Notes: generated by a model from the letters alone, not told the origin. A DNA stretch of 64,000 bases from Paenibacillus agilis (GCF_007786455.1 NZ_VNJK01000001.1:1696074-1760073); one strand, 5' to 3'; numbered from the stretch's first letter, positions 9,696 through 19,229 are shown. Made by a program: numbers and translations.

Positions 9696-10943
9696 TTAAC
9701 CTCTAATTTGTCCAGTGCCGCTTATTCTGTACTTACTAGATGTCAATGCAGGCAGACCCATCGGTCCACGAGCGTGCAGCTTCTGAGTACTGATTCCGAT
9801 TTCAGCGCCGAAGCCGAACTCGAAACCATCTGTAAAGCGAGTAGATGCATTATGGTATACAGCAGCAGCATCAACTTCTTGTAAGAAGCGTGCTGCATGC
9901 TCGTCACTCTCTGTAACAATGCACTCAGAATGCTTCGTCCCGAATTGGGAGATATGCTGCAGTGCTTCTTCGAGAGAATCGACGATGCGAACGTTAAGAA
10001 TATAATCGTTATACTCGGTTTTGTAGTCTTGATCGGTTGCAAGTGTGATAGTTTCAACAAGTTGTTGTGTACGCGGACAACCTCGCAATTCTACATCACG
10101 TTCTTGGAAGGCTTGCAGCAGCTTCTGGGTCTGCTCCACATCATAGTCGCGATGGATAAGCAGCGTCTCCATAGAATTGCAAACGGATGGACGCTGAACT
10201 TTAGCATTGTAAGCGATCTGATGAGCCATCTCAGCGTTAGCACTTACATCGATAAACGTGTGACAAATGCCTGCACCTGTCTCAATTACCGGCACAGTGG
10301 CATTGCGCACTACATTTTGAATTAAGGAAGCTCCTCCACGAGGGATGACTACATCTAAGATTCCGTTTAAAGTCAGCATTTCATCTACAGATGCACGATC
10401 TGCATCTTCAATATACTGCAAAGCATTTACAGGAATTGCTGTTTCGCGTAATGCTTGATGAAGTACAGCTACGATACGTTTGTTCGTTTCAAGGGCAGCT
10501 GAGCCACCGCGGAGAACTACCGTATTTCCCGTCTTAAGACAAAGTCCTGCAGCATCGACTGTTACGTTAGGGCGTGCTTCGTAAATCATGCCGATGACAC
10601 CGAGAGGTACACGTATTTGCTCGATCTTCAAGCCATTCGGGCGCTCGAATGCGTGTAGAACATCGCCAACAGGATCTTGCAGATTTACGATAAGGCGAAG
10701 ACCTTGTGCAATGTCAGCAATACGTTCTTCATTGAGGGCGAGTCGATCAAGCAGCGATGCGCTGGTTCCATTTGTTCTGCCACGTTCCAAATCGAGTTTA
10801 TTTGCTTCGATAATCGATTGTTGATCCGTAATGAGTTGGTCGGCCATGCGCAGCAAGGCGTTATTTTTCTCCTCTGTCGTTAAACGATTCATAATGACCG
10901 CCGCTTGCTTGGCAAGCAGCGCCTTGTTTTTAACTTCACTCAT
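9696..10943 (-). CDS. proA: Gamma-glutamyl phosphate reductase (glutamate-5-semialdehyde dehydrogenase)
   Basis: A 415-residue ProA of normal length. It reduces gamma-glutamyl phosphate to glutamate-5-semialdehyde with NADPH. The aldehyde-dehydrogenase fold shows GVIGMIYEARPNVTVDAAGLC near 116-135, KTGNTVVLRGG (137-147) and the catalytic cysteine C255 in KVQRPSVCNS. The ATG is preceded by GGAGGAACC. It follows proB on the minus strand with an 84-bp gap and presumably shares its T-box-controlled transcript. Confidence 0.96.
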   Translation of the reverse strand: MSEVKNKALLAKQAAVIMNRLTTEEKNNALLRMADQLITDQQSIIEANKLDLERGRTNGTSASLLDRLALNEERIADIAQGLRLIVNLQDPVGDVLHAFERPNGLKIEQIRVPLGVIGMIYEARPNVTVDAAGLCLKTGNTVVLRGGSAALETNKRIVAVLHQALRETAIPVNALQYIEDADRASVDEMLTLNGILDVVIPRGGASLIQNVVRNATVPVIETGAGICHTFIDVSANAEMAHQIAYNAKVQRPSVCNSMETLLIHRDYDVEQTQKLLQAFQERDVELRGCPRTQQLVETITLATDQDYKTEYNDYILNVRIVDSLEEALQHISQFGTKHSECIVTESDEHAARFLQEVDAAAVYHNASTRFTDGFEFGFGAEIGISTQKLHARGPMGLPALTSSKYRISGTGQIRG

Positions 10944-11027
10944 CTCTGGTTCCTCCTCTTACAACTGTCCTTCTATTATTCAGTTAAATAATTATGATAA
11001 CCGGGTAATCCCGGTAATGAATTGTGC

Positions 11028-12128
11028 TTAGCGCAATGTAACCCATTCATCTCTATGGATAACTTCAATCCGAGGTACGTTTAGTTTCTTCAATACATCA
11101 GCAGTTGTGCAGCCCGCCACTTGCATCAATTGGTCATGTTCATAATTGACGATTCCTCGACCGATGACTTTGCCGTCGATACCGGTTACTTCAACAACAT
11201 CTCCTGCGTGAAAGTCTCCTTGAACAAGATGCACACCTACAGGGAGCAAGCTGGAGCCTTTGCCTAGTAAGGCTTGCTCTGCACCTGCGTCTACGACGAT
11301 CGTGCCGAGCGGAGTAGAGTGGAAGCCCAGCCATTGTTTCTTGACAGGTAGGCCGTTCTGTTTTGTTGCAAAGTATGTGCCTGCACCAATTCCTTCTACC
11401 GCACGTCTCAAATCCCCATCTTGTTGAACGCTTCCAACGAATGCCTTAACACCGCCTCGCATTGCGATTTTAGCAGCATCCAATTTAGAGCGCATCCCGC
11501 CTGTACCAACAGAGCTTCCAGCTCCACCAGCATAACCGTAGATTTCTTCGGTAATCGTTTCAATATGTTCAAACTTCTTAGCATCCGGATCCTTGCGTGG
11601 GTCTGCTGTATACAGTCCATCTGTATCTGTAATAATGACTAGCTGGTTTGCATGTACGAGATTAGCTACAAGTGCTGATAATGTGTCATTATCACCGAAC
11701 TTCAGCTCATCGACAGATACGGTATCATTTTCGTTGACGATAGGAATGACGCCTTGTTTGATTAATTCTTCAATAGTCATCCATGCATTATGTCCACGCT
11801 TGCGATTCGCAAAGTCCTGTCTTGTCAGTAAAATTTGCGCAGCAGTGACGCCTTGTGAATTAAGTTGTTCTTGATACGCTTGCATGAGGAGCGCTTGACC
11901 GACTGCTGCAGCTGCCTGCTTCTCATGAAGTTGTTTTGGACGAGTGCTGTAGCCGATTTGCGTAAAACCTGCTGCAACTGCACCAGATGTGACTAGAACG
12001 ACTTGGTGTCCATTCGCTATGATTGAAAGGAGCTCATTAGCATAGAAGGCAATTTTGCTGCGATCTAATCCGCCTTGTTCGGACGTTAGTGAGCTGCTGC
12101 CTATTTTGACGACAATACGTTGATTCAT
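11028..12128 (-). CDS. proB: Glutamate 5-kinase
   Basis: A 366-residue glutamate 5-kinase that phosphorylates glutamate in the first step of proline synthesis. An amino-acid-kinase domain fills about residues 1-255 (MNQRIVVKIGSSSLT at the N-terminus; VNENDTVSVDELKFGDND in the middle). A C-terminal PUA domain follows (about 275-360). The ATG at 12128 was chosen over an in-frame upstream start at 12182 because GAAGGTGA sits five bases before it and the protein then begins at the conserved kinase strand. It is the first gene behind the T-box leader. Confidence 0.95.
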   Translation of the reverse strand: MNQRIVVKIGSSSLTSEQGGLDRSKIAFYANELLSIIANGHQVVLVTSGAVAAGFTQIGYSTRPKQLHEKQAAAAVGQALLMQAYQEQLNSQGVTAAQILLTRQDFANRKRGHNAWMTIEELIKQGVIPIVNENDTVSVDELKFGDNDTLSALVANLVHANQLVIITDTDGLYTADPRKDPDAKKFEHIETITEEIYGYAGGAGSSVGTGGMRSKLDAAKIAMRGGVKAFVGSVQQDGDLRRAVEGIGAGTYFATKQNGLPVKKQWLGFHSTPLGTIVVDAGAEQALLGKGSSLLPVGVHLVQGDFHAGDVVEVTGIDGKVIGRGIVNYEHDQLMQVAGCTTADVLKKLNVPRIEVIHRDEWVTLR

Positions 12129-12269
12129 CGGATTCACCTTCAATAATTCTTTAGGTTTGCAAGTGAAATAGGTACAAGCCATCTAAATCTAATCTGACGC
12201 TTTACCTAAGCAGAGAGTAGCTATATCCGGAAAGTTGTTTAGTTGTTTATGGAGCTGCCATTAACAAAC

Positions 12270-12627
12270 AAAAAAAGACTTTCATCCAATAAAGGACGAA
12301 AGTCTTGGCTTCCGCGGTACCACCTTAGTTGAAGAAACGGAATGTGTTATGTAGATCTAGATAACATCCCAGGGTTCTTCCTGCTTTATCCAATAACGGA
12401 GGAGTTCCGTTCAGGTCAGGACTCATCGCATACATGTAACTCCACATGAGATGGCATATTGCCATGGCGACATGAATCCATGCTGACCGCTCAAGGGTAG
12501 GTTTCGACGAGGGGCTACGGCGGGGCTTTCAGCCGGTGGCTCCCGCTCTCTAATCGTGCCTTGCTCATGTACTGGTCCTGTCATCGCGTTTCAAGATTAG
12601 ATTTCTTGTATTTCCACTGCTTAATTT
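12270..12627 (-). promoter_or_regulatory. T-box leader of the proB operon
   Basis: Reading the minus strand, the leader contains an AGTA motif and AGAGAGC of a Stem I, then AAGGTGGTACCGCGG (about 12312-12326), the canonical T-box. An intrinsic terminator follows: AGACTTTC (12276-12283) pairs with 12298-12305, then a T run. In this class, uncharged cognate tRNA pairs with the T-box and stabilises an antiterminator. From the downstream genes the tRNA should be tRNA-Pro. The specifier codon could not be assigned with confidence; a CCT in the Stem I 3' arm is one candidate. Confidence 0.9.
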
Positions 12628-12633
12628 CTCAGT

Positions 12634-12662
12634 AGTTTACCATGAGATAACATCGCTGTAAA
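12634..12662 (-). promoter_or_regulatory. Putative sigma-A promoter of the T-box/pro operon
   Basis: On the minus strand, TTTACA (12657-12662) and TAAACT (12634-12639) are separated by exactly 17 bases and lie just upstream of the T-box leader. Confidence 0.65.
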
Positions 12663-12776
12663 GGAGTGAAACGCCAGCGTTTTTATTACAATCAGTTTGC
12701 GCGACTAGAGCGAACAATATTAGATTTGACATCATTGAAAAAATATATGTTGGATTACAGCAGTTATTATCACTGA

Positions 12777-13973
12777 TTAACCAAATAATTTCAGCTTACC
12801 TATACGGTCTATAGCTTCTTGCAATCGTGACTGATCAGCGAGTAGGCCAACACGTACATAGCCTTCGCCATGTGTTCCGAAGCCAATTCCAGCTGCCACG
12901 ACGACGTTTGCTTGTTCCAGGAGCAAATCGGCAAAGGAAGCAGAACTGTAGCCAGAAGGAACAGGCAGCCAGGCAAAAAAGGAACCTGGTGAAGGTTTGG
13001 CTTCCCAACCAATTGATTTCATGCTATCGAATAGTGTGTTGCGTCGTGTCTCGTACGTATGAACAAGATCATGTACACATTGTTGTGGTCCGTTAAGAGC
13101 CGCAGCTGCAGCATCTTGAACCGCTCCGAACAAACTAACATACATATGATCCTGCATCAGGTTAATGAGTTTTATTAATTCAGGATTACCGACAGCAAAT
13201 GCTACACGCCACCCTGCCATGCTATACGTTTTGGACATCGTGTAGAATTCAATACCCACTTCCTTTGCACCAGGGGTTTGAAGGAAGCTAACAGGTGTAT
13301 GGCCATCAAAGCCGATGGCGCCATAAGCAAAGTCGCTCGCCACAACAATTTGATTGCGCTCTGCAAACTCTACGGTTTGTTTATAAAAGGCTGCATTCGC
13401 GATCGCTGATGTCGGATTGTTTGGGTAATTTAAAAACATCAACTTAGCACGTTTTAAAGTTTCGCTTGAAATGGCATCATAATCTGGCAAATAGTCATTG
13501 GATTCCGTTAAAGGCATCATAGACATTTCAGCGCCAGATAGGACAACGCCAGACCAATAATCTGGGTAACCAGGATCGGGAACTAAGCATACATCCCCTG
13601 GATTGAGCAATATTTGACTAAGTTCAACGAGCCCTGTCTTTCCGCCAAACAAAACGGCTACTTCAGTCTCAGGATCAAGTTCAACTTGATAATCTTCGAA
13701 GTATCGTTTAGCAACAGCTTCCTTCAAAAAAGAAAAGCCGCTGAAGGGTGGGTAGCGATGATATATAGGCTTCTCTGCCGCCGTCTTCATCGCTTGAACA
13801 ATATGATCGGGTGTGGGAAGGTCAGGATTACCTTGACCTAGATTAATGACATCATAACCTGCTGCCATGCGTGCATTCGCTTTTTTTACCAATTGTGCAA
13901 AAAACTGCGTCGGCAAATGCTGCATGCGCGACGCAGGAACGATAGGAAAGGAACTTTTAGAGCTTATGGTCAT
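12777..13973 (-). CDS. mtnE: Aminotransferase of methionine salvage (MtnE type)
   Basis: A 398-residue fold-type I PLP aminotransferase closely resembling Bacillus MtnE. That enzyme transaminates 2-keto-4-methylthiobutyrate to methionine, typically with glutamine as donor. Visible motifs are INLGQGNPDLPTP, VPDPGYPDYWSG, NYPNNPTSA and the PLP lysine K248 in SKTYSMAGWR. The start at 13973 is preferred because GGAGTGTGAGAG precedes it; an in-frame ATG at 14012 has no such site. It lies directly upstream of the T-box leader on the same strand, with mtnU about 0.9 kb away on the other strand. No SAM riboswitch was found upstream. Confidence 0.88.
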   Translation of the reverse strand: MTISSKSSFPIVPASRMQHLPTQFFAQLVKKANARMAAGYDVINLGQGNPDLPTPDHIVQAMKTAAEKPIYHRYPPFSGFSFLKEAVAKRYFEDYQVELDPETEVAVLFGGKTGLVELSQILLNPGDVCLVPDPGYPDYWSGVVLSGAEMSMMPLTESNDYLPDYDAISSETLKRAKLMFLNYPNNPTSAIANAAFYKQTVEFAERNQIVVASDFAYGAIGFDGHTPVSFLQTPGAKEVGIEFYTMSKTYSMAGWRVAFAVGNPELIKLINLMQDHMYVSLFGAVQDAAAAALNGPQQCVHDLVHTYETRRNTLFDSMKSIGWEAKPSPGSFFAWLPVPSGYSSASFADLLLEQANVVVAAGIGFGTHGEGYVRVGLLADQSRLQEAIDRIGKLKLFG

Positions 13974-14164
13974 TTTTTCTCTCACACTCCGGAATATAAT
14001 TTGACATGCCATGCTTATGCACGTGATTGGTGCAATGTTAGCTTCAGCGATTAGGCATCTATAATACTTGCCTTAAATCGATAATTTAGCATGTTTTTCC
14101 TAGTGTGTACAGCTTTTTTGCACAAATTAACGATCCTCAATTTTGAAGCTATTCATCCTAACTA

Positions 14165-14701
14165 TTATTGTTGTTCCGCGCCCGGAAGCATTGGCTTCAT
14201 CAGCTCTTCCATAAATGGTTGGACATTATGTTTAAATTCGAGTAGGAACGGTTTCCGCTCAGGTGTAAATACGAGTAACAAAGGCTTCTTGTCCGGACAA
14301 TAAATGAGAAATACATCATTGGTTTGAAAATCAATTCTTGGCAGCTTCACCTGAAATGGATTGGCAAGGGCGATACGAACGATGTAACCACACTTACTTC
14401 CTATATTTAACTGTGGAGATAGGCCGGTGACCGATTGCAGCCATTTTGTCGCTTCTGCTTGAACGGCAGGCGTGTTAGGTAACGTCTTTACGATCCGCTC
14501 TTGCTGCATATCAAATAGTTGAACTTGCGGCAAAGGTTGTGATGTCTGCTCAGGTGAGGTAGCAGGAGCAAATCGCGTTTTCGTCATATGTTGATGTTCT
14601 GCAATCGCGCCAACAGCATTCGGCATTACGACAAGCAGGGCAGCACATAGTAAGGTACATATTTTGCGTAAAGTTTTGACTTGTGCAGCTGTAAAATTCA
14701 T
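14165..14701 (-). CDS. Secreted protein of unknown function
   Basis: A 178-residue protein with an N-terminal signal-peptide-like segment: K/R at 9-13, then a hydrophobic run (about 15-33) ending near VGAIAEH. The rest is mixed and probably beta-rich, with one pair of cysteines (in SKCGYIV and IYCPDKK) that could form a disulfide outside the cell. No known domain is recognised. It lies between mtnE (same strand, 190 bp downstream) and the divergent mtnU, so it may share regulation with either, but nothing visible ties it to methionine salvage. Confidence 0.65.
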   Translation of the reverse strand: MNFTAAQVKTLRKICTLLCAALLVVMPNAVGAIAEHQHMTKTRFAPATSPEQTSQPLPQVQLFDMQQERIVKTLPNTPAVQAEATKWLQSVTGLSPQLNIGSKCGYIVRIALANPFQVKLPRIDFQTNDVFLIYCPDKKPLLLVFTPERKPFLLEFKHNVQPFMEELMKPMLPGAEQQ

Positions 14702-14852
14702 ACTTCAACTCCTAACCATGGATCTATAGTGGCGAAATCATTAAGAAAACAACAAATTGTGAACATGAAACTGCTTTCCTTACTGTACCCAGCTTGACGT
14801 GTTTCCATGAAAGGGTATGATGGTAGAAACTACATATTTTGGAGGGTTGTCG

Positions 14853-15671
14853 ATGAATAAGATGTGGAACGTATGTGCCATTCAAATGAATATTCGAATT
14901 GGAGAGCCGGAACGTAATGTAGATGAAGTTATAAAGCAGATTGAAGCGGCAGTTGCAGCTCATCAACCTGATGTTATTGTTCTTCCTGAAATGTGGAATA
15001 CAGGCTATGCACTTGACCGTGTGCATGAGCTGGCAGATGAGGGTGGCAAGCAAACATTGCAGCTGCTGACAGAATTGGCATCTTTGCATCATGTTCATAT
15101 TGTTGGGGGATCTGTAGCAATAAAAGAAGACGGACAAATTCGGAATCGGTCTTATGTTGTTAGTAAAGAAGGCAAGTTGATTTATTCCTATGACAAAGCA
15201 CACTTATTTAAATTAATGGACGAACATGTTTACTTACATAGTGGGAATGAGCTGGGTATTTTCGAATTGGATGGAGTAAAATGCGGAATTATCATTTGCT
15301 ATGATTTACGTTTCCCGGAATATATCCGCAGTTTGGCTTTGCAGCAGATTGAAGTGCTATTTGTCCCTGCTCAGTGGCCTAATCCGCGACTTCATCATTG
15401 GAAAACCTTGTTGACAGCACGGGCGATTGAGAACCAAATGTATGTAGTTGCTTGCAATCGGATGGGTACGAGTATCGGGTCGGACGGCAAGCCAACTTCT
15501 TTCTTTGGACACTCCACGATTATAGATCCGTGGGGAGAGTTGATCGCAGAAGGAGATGACCAGGAGCGTCTGGTTCACGGCGAACTCTCGATTTCATTGG
15601 TACAAGAAGTCCGCAGCCGAATTCCAGTATTCGAGGATAGACGTGAAAGTCTATATCGATTGCAGAAGTAG
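14853..15671 (+). CDS. mtnU: Carbon-nitrogen hydrolase (omega-amidase, MtnU type)
   Basis: A 272-residue nitrilase-superfamily amidase. The catalytic triad is visible as E46 (VLPEMWNTGY), K115 (YDKAHLF) and C149 (GIIICYDLRFPEY). In this neighbourhood it is best read as MtnU, expected to hydrolyse the alpha-ketoglutaramate left when the MtnE aminotransferase uses glutamine. The ATG at 14853 sits six bases after GGAGGG. An upstream in-frame ATG at 14817 lacks such a site. A strong terminator follows, so the gene is probably monocistronic. Confidence 0.88.
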   Translation: MNKMWNVCAIQMNIRIGEPERNVDEVIKQIEAAVAAHQPDVIVLPEMWNTGYALDRVHELADEGGKQTLQLLTELASLHHVHIVGGSVAIKEDGQIRNRSYVVSKEGKLIYSYDKAHLFKLMDEHVYLHSGNELGIFELDGVKCGIIICYDLRFPEYIRSLALQQIEVLFVPAQWPNPRLHHWKTLLTARAIENQMYVVACNRMGTSIGSDGKPTSFFGHSTIIDPWGELIAEGDDQERLVHGELSISLVQEVRSRIPVFEDRRESLYRLQK

Positions 15672-15702
15672 TTCGGGAGCGTATATACCTAAAATATAGT
15701 TA

Positions 15703-15730
15703 GGGAGGAGGGCTGTCCCTCCTCTTTTTA
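15703..15730 (+). terminator. Intrinsic terminator after mtnU
   Basis: GAGGAGGG (15705-15712) and CCCTCCTC (15717-15724) form a tight 8-bp GC-rich stem with a CTGT loop, followed by five T. Confidence 0.9.
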
Positions 15731-15838
15731 ATCTATACCAATTATTTTCCACTCTCCATTATCATTCGGTCCAATTGTGAATCATGAAATGCTATCTTCT
15801 TCAACTGACTTACTTTCATCCGCCTCTGTGAAATTCCG

Positions 15839-16792
15839 CTATGTTATATTGGCATTTGTCGTAGCTGCCCGGACGCGATTGCCAAATTGAGCACCTAACG
15901 TATCTTGCAGCGTTTCTTTAAAAGCTTCCGCTGCCTTAGACATATATCTACCACTCCGATAGGCAAGTACGAGCGTACGAGAAGGCTGTCCTTCAAGCGC
16001 AACATATTGTGGAACGAACTCACTGCGCGGTGCTGTTGCAATAAAGGCTGGAACAAGTGCCACGCCCATTCCAGTAGCCACAAGGGATTGAACTGTTTCA
16101 ATATTGCTGCTCTCAAACACGATCCGTGGCTCGAAGCCAGCTTGACTGCATAAATCCATCGTAATCTGTCGGAACCCTTGTCCTCGTTTTAAAAAAATAA
16201 AAGGCTCATCCTTAACATCTGCTAGTGGTATTCCAGTTGATAATTCAGAAATAGTCGCCGCAGCTAATCGGTGATTTCTCGGTACAGCCAGCACAATTTC
16301 TTCTTCCAATATAGGCTCATATTCGAGCGATGGATCTGACAAAGGAAGCGATAGCAGGCAAAGATCGTTTTTGCCTTGTGCTGTCAGTTTCACTAGATTT
16401 GAAGTCGACGGTTCTTCGGTAAGGACAAGTTCAATATCAGGATATCTGCGATGGAAAGAGGGCAGCACATGCGGCAGCAGGTGTGAGCCTGTAATAGGCA
16501 TCGTGCCTATTGTGACCTTTCCGGCCTTGGTTTGCGAAATATCAAACATTTCTTTTTTGAGCTGTTCCAAGGAGTCGATAATCGCTTGTGCTCGTTCAAC
16601 GAATACCGTTCCAGCATGTGTGAGCTCTACAGAATTGGTCGTTCGTTGGAACAATAGGACGCCTATTTCTTTCTCCAACTTGGATAGCTGTTGACTCAAT
16701 GAAGGCTGCGCAATATGAAGCTTTTCCGCAGCGCGTGAGAAATTACGCTCTTCCGCAATCTGAATGGCGTATTGTAATTGTCGTATCTCCAC
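15839..16792 (-). CDS. LysR-family transcriptional regulator
   Basis: A 317-residue LTTR with the typical N-terminal helix-turn-helix (MEIRQLQYAIQIAEERNFS, then AAEKLHIAQPSLSQQLSKLE, about 1-40) and a C-terminal periplasmic-binding-like effector domain from about residue 90. It is transcribed divergently from leuC with 192 bp between starts, the classic layout for an LTTR that controls the neighbouring operon and itself. It may therefore regulate leuCD in response to a branched-chain amino-acid intermediate; that link is inference from position. It also resembles the CysL/CbbR group. Confidence 0.9.
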   Translation of the reverse strand: MEIRQLQYAIQIAEERNFSRAAEKLHIAQPSLSQQLSKLEKEIGVLLFQRTTNSVELTHAGTVFVERAQAIIDSLEQLKKEMFDISQTKAGKVTIGTMPITGSHLLPHVLPSFHRRYPDIELVLTEEPSTSNLVKLTAQGKNDLCLLSLPLSDPSLEYEPILEEEIVLAVPRNHRLAAATISELSTGIPLADVKDEPFIFLKRGQGFRQITMDLCSQAGFEPRIVFESSNIETVQSLVATGMGVALVPAFIATAPRSEFVPQYVALEGQPSRTLVLAYRSGRYMSKAAEAFKETLQDTLGAQFGNRVRAATTNANIT

Positions 16793-16822
16793 CGTATTTC
16801 CTCCTCTTTATAGTCTTAACCT

Positions 16823-16888
16823 ATCAATATTATAGATATTATATCTTGGAACAATTAAGAAAGAAATGATATATTGAGTCCCAAGATA
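16823..16888. promoter_or_regulatory. Candidate LysR operator region upstream of leuC
   Basis: Two dyads lie in the divergent gap: ATC-N9-GAT at 16824-16838, and an 8-bp inverted repeat TATCTTGG (16842-16849) / CCAAGATA (16881-16888). LTTRs usually bind T-N11-A dyads in such gaps. No binding evidence is available from sequence alone. Confidence 0.4.
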
Positions 16889-16984
16889 AATAGATTGGCG
16901 CAGTCAATGCGGGACGAACGCATCTGATTCACAGAGAATTGTAAAGAGAGAAAAGCTGCATATCACTTGATGAGGTGAGGAAAC

Positions 16985-18406
16985 ATGTCAAAGAAGACGC
17001 TATACGAGAAAATTTGGGATCAGCATGTCATTGTACAGGAAACAGGAAAGCCTAGCATTCTATATATCGACTTGCATCTCGTTCATGAGGTTACTTCCCC
17101 GCAAGCATTTGAAGGCTTGCGTTTGAGCGGTCGCCAAGTTCGTCGTCCGGAATTGACTTATGCGACTATGGATCATAACGTTCCAACGAAAGATCGCTTC
17201 AACATTACAGACCCAATTTCCAAGCAGCAAATTGATACACTTTCACAGAACTGTGCTGATTTCGGTGTTCGTTTGTTCGATTTGAATGATATCGATCAAG
17301 GTGTTGTTCACGTAATGGGACCGGAAATTGGATTGACGCATCCAGGTAAGACCATCGTTTGCGGCGACAGCCATACTTCTACGCACGGTGCGTTTGGAGC
17401 ATTGGCATTTGGTATTGGAACGAGTGAAGTGGAACACGTATTGGCGACGCAATGCTTGCAGCAAGCTACGTCTAAGACGATGGAAATTCGCTTTATAGGC
17501 AAGCGCAATGCAGGGGTAACGGCTAAGGATATGATTCTTGGCGTTATTGCTAAGTACGGAACGGACTTTGCAACTGGATACGTTATTGAATATACAGGTG
17601 ATGCCATTCGTGAGCTTACGATGGAAGAGCGTATGACGGTTTGTAACATGTCTATCGAGGGTGGAGCCCGTGCTGGTCTAATTGCGCCGGATGAGACTAC
17701 TTTCAATTATTTACGGGGTCGTCAATATGTGCCGCAAGACGAAGCTTACGATGCAGCAGTTGAGCGTTGGAAGCATTTTGTAACCGACGAGGGAGCTTTC
17801 TATGATGTTGTCATCGAGTTCGATGTTGAATCGTTAATTCCACAAGTAACATGGGGAACGAGTCCAGGTATGGGTACAGACATTACTGCCTCTGTTCCAA
17901 ACCCTGCTGACTTCGAGACAGAGAACGAGCGTAAAGCATCTGAGAAGGCGTTGGAATATATGGCGCTTACGCCAGGTACACCAATGACAGAGATTGAAAT
18001 TGATTATGTATTCATCGGATCATGTACAAATGGACGTATAGAAGACTTGCGCGCGGCTGCTGCTGTGGCTAAAGGTCATACGGTTAGTGAACGCGTAACC
18101 GCAATCGTTGTACCGGGCTCAGGTCGTGTTAAGATGCAGGCGGAACGTGAAGGTCTTGACCGCATTTTTACTGAAGCAGGATTTGAGTGGCGTGAAGCGG
18201 GTTGCAGTATGTGCTTAGCGATGAACCCAGACGTACTTCAACCAGGTCAGCGCTGCGCATCCACGTCGAACCGTAACTTTGAAGGCCGTCAAGGCCGTGG
18301 TGGACGTACGCATCTCGTATCTCCTGCAATGGCAGCAGCAGCTGCGATTAAGGGTCGATTCGTTGATGTACGCAGTTGGGAATTCAAAGCAGAAGTGTTG
18401 AACTAG
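16985..18406 (+). CDS. leuC: 3-isopropylmalate dehydratase large subunit
   Basis: A 473-residue LeuC of normal length. With LeuD it isomerises 2-isopropylmalate to 3-isopropylmalate in leucine synthesis. It belongs to the aconitase family. The three [4Fe-4S] ligands are C347 (IGSCTNGR) and C407/C410 ([12 protein letters not shown]), and [13 protein letters not shown] is present near the N-terminal third. The ATG follows GAGGTGAGGAAAC. leuD starts 18 bp later. leuA, leuB and ilv genes are not adjacent, so the Leu pathway is split in this genome. Confidence 0.97.
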   Translation: MSKKTLYEKIWDQHVIVQETGKPSILYIDLHLVHEVTSPQAFEGLRLSGRQVRRPELTYATMDHNVPTKDRFNITDPISKQQIDTLSQNCADFGVRLFDLNDIDQGVVHVMGPEIGLTHPGKTIVCGDSHTSTHGAFGALAFGIGTSEVEHVLATQCLQQATSKTMEIRFIGKRNAGVTAKDMILGVIAKYGTDFATGYVIEYTGDAIRELTMEERMTVCNMSIEGGARAGLIAPDETTFNYLRGRQYVPQDEAYDAAVERWKHFVTDEGAFYDVVIEFDVESLIPQVTWGTSPGMGTDITASVPNPADFETENERKASEKALEYMALTPGTPMTEIEIDYVFIGSCTNGRIEDLRAAAAVAKGHTVSERVTAIVVPGSGRVKMQAEREGLDRIFTEAGFEWREAGCSMCLAMNPDVLQPGQRCASTSNRNFEGRQGRGGRTHLVSPAMAAAAAIKGRFVDVRSWEFKAEVLN

Positions 18407-18423
18407 TAGAGGAGGACGAACAG

Positions 18424-19038
18424 ATGCAACCATTTACGAAACTAACAGGACTTGTTGCTCCTGTAGACCGAGTCAACGTTGATACAGATGCCATTATTCC
18501 TAAGCAATTTCTGAAGCGAATTGAACGCAGCGGCTTTGGCCAGTTCTTGTTCTTTGAATGGAGATTCGATGAGCAAGGAAATACGATTGAATCGTTTAAT
18601 CTGAATAAACCGCGCTACCAAGGCGCATCGGTATTGCTCTCGAGAGCAAACTTTGGCTGTGGTTCTTCACGTGAGCATGCTCCATGGGCGATCTTGGATT
18701 TTGGCTTCCGCTGTGTAATTGCGCCATCGTATGCGGACATTTTTTATAACAACTGCTTCAAGAATGGTATTCTTCCTATTATCCTTTCAGAGGAGCAAGT
18801 AGAGGAGTTATTCCAACGTGCGGATAAGCATGAAGGTTATCAACTTCAAATTGATTTGGATAACAAATCGATTTCAGATGAACATGGACTTTCTTATTCC
18901 TTTGATCTAGATGAGCATCGCCGTCAATTCCTTCTCCAAGGCCTTGACGATATCGGCTTGACGCTAAAACATGATGACAAGATTGCTGCATATGAAGCAT
19001 CCCATCAAGATCGTCTTGCGTATCCAGTTCAAGCTTAA
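18424..19038 (+). CDS. leuD: 3-isopropylmalate dehydratase small subunit
   Basis: A 204-residue LeuD, the swivelling domain partner of LeuC. Typical motifs are [28 protein letters not shown] and the [20 protein letters not shown] region. The start at 18424 is behind GAGGAGGACGAACAG. An upstream in-frame start at 18376 would overlap leuC by 31 bp and has no family match. A hairpin terminator follows, closing the two-gene unit. Confidence 0.97.
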   Translation: MQPFTKLTGLVAPVDRVNVDTDAIIPKQFLKRIERSGFGQFLFFEWRFDEQGNTIESFNLNKPRYQGASVLLSRANFGCGSSREHAPWAILDFGFRCVIAPSYADIFYNNCFKNGILPIILSEEQVEELFQRADKHEGYQLQIDLDNKSISDEHGLSYSFDLDEHRRQFLLQGLDDIGLTLKHDDKIAAYEASHQDRLAYPVQA

Positions 19039-19065
19039 TTTTGGGTGATAAGAACATAGGGACAT

Positions 19066-19093
19066 TAAAAACCGCATAAAATGCGGTTTTTTT
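19066..19093 (+). terminator. Intrinsic terminator after leuD
   Basis: CCGCAT (19072-19077) pairs with ATGCGG (19081-19086), extended by A/T pairs into the following run of seven T. Confidence 0.9.
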
Positions 19094-19180
19094 GTTCATG
19101 TCATCATCTTTTTGGATTGGAAATCCTATAGAAGTGTTGTTATCTTACGTTGAAGATTTATTGAAGTAAGAAAATTAGCC

Positions 19181-19229
19181 TTTACAAACTGTGGATAATT
19201 GTGTATTTTGATATTAACAAGTTGATAAT
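19181..19229 (+). promoter_or_regulatory. Promoter with overlapping palindromic operator, NrtR-like operon
   Basis: TTTACA (19181-19186) and TATTTT (19204-19209) are spaced by 17 bases. The expected transcription start falls into ATTAACAAGTTGATAAT (19213-19229), a 17-bp palindrome with seven of eight symmetric pairs. It sits just upstream of the ribosome binding site AGGTGG. Autoregulation by the first gene product, an NrtR-like repressor, is the natural reading. Confidence 0.6.

Noticed and set aside
13973..14164. Search for a SAM (S-box) riboswitch upstream of mtnE and in the mtnU upstream gap
   Set aside because: The gaps are only about 150-190 bp and no S-box core motifs or leader terminator were seen.
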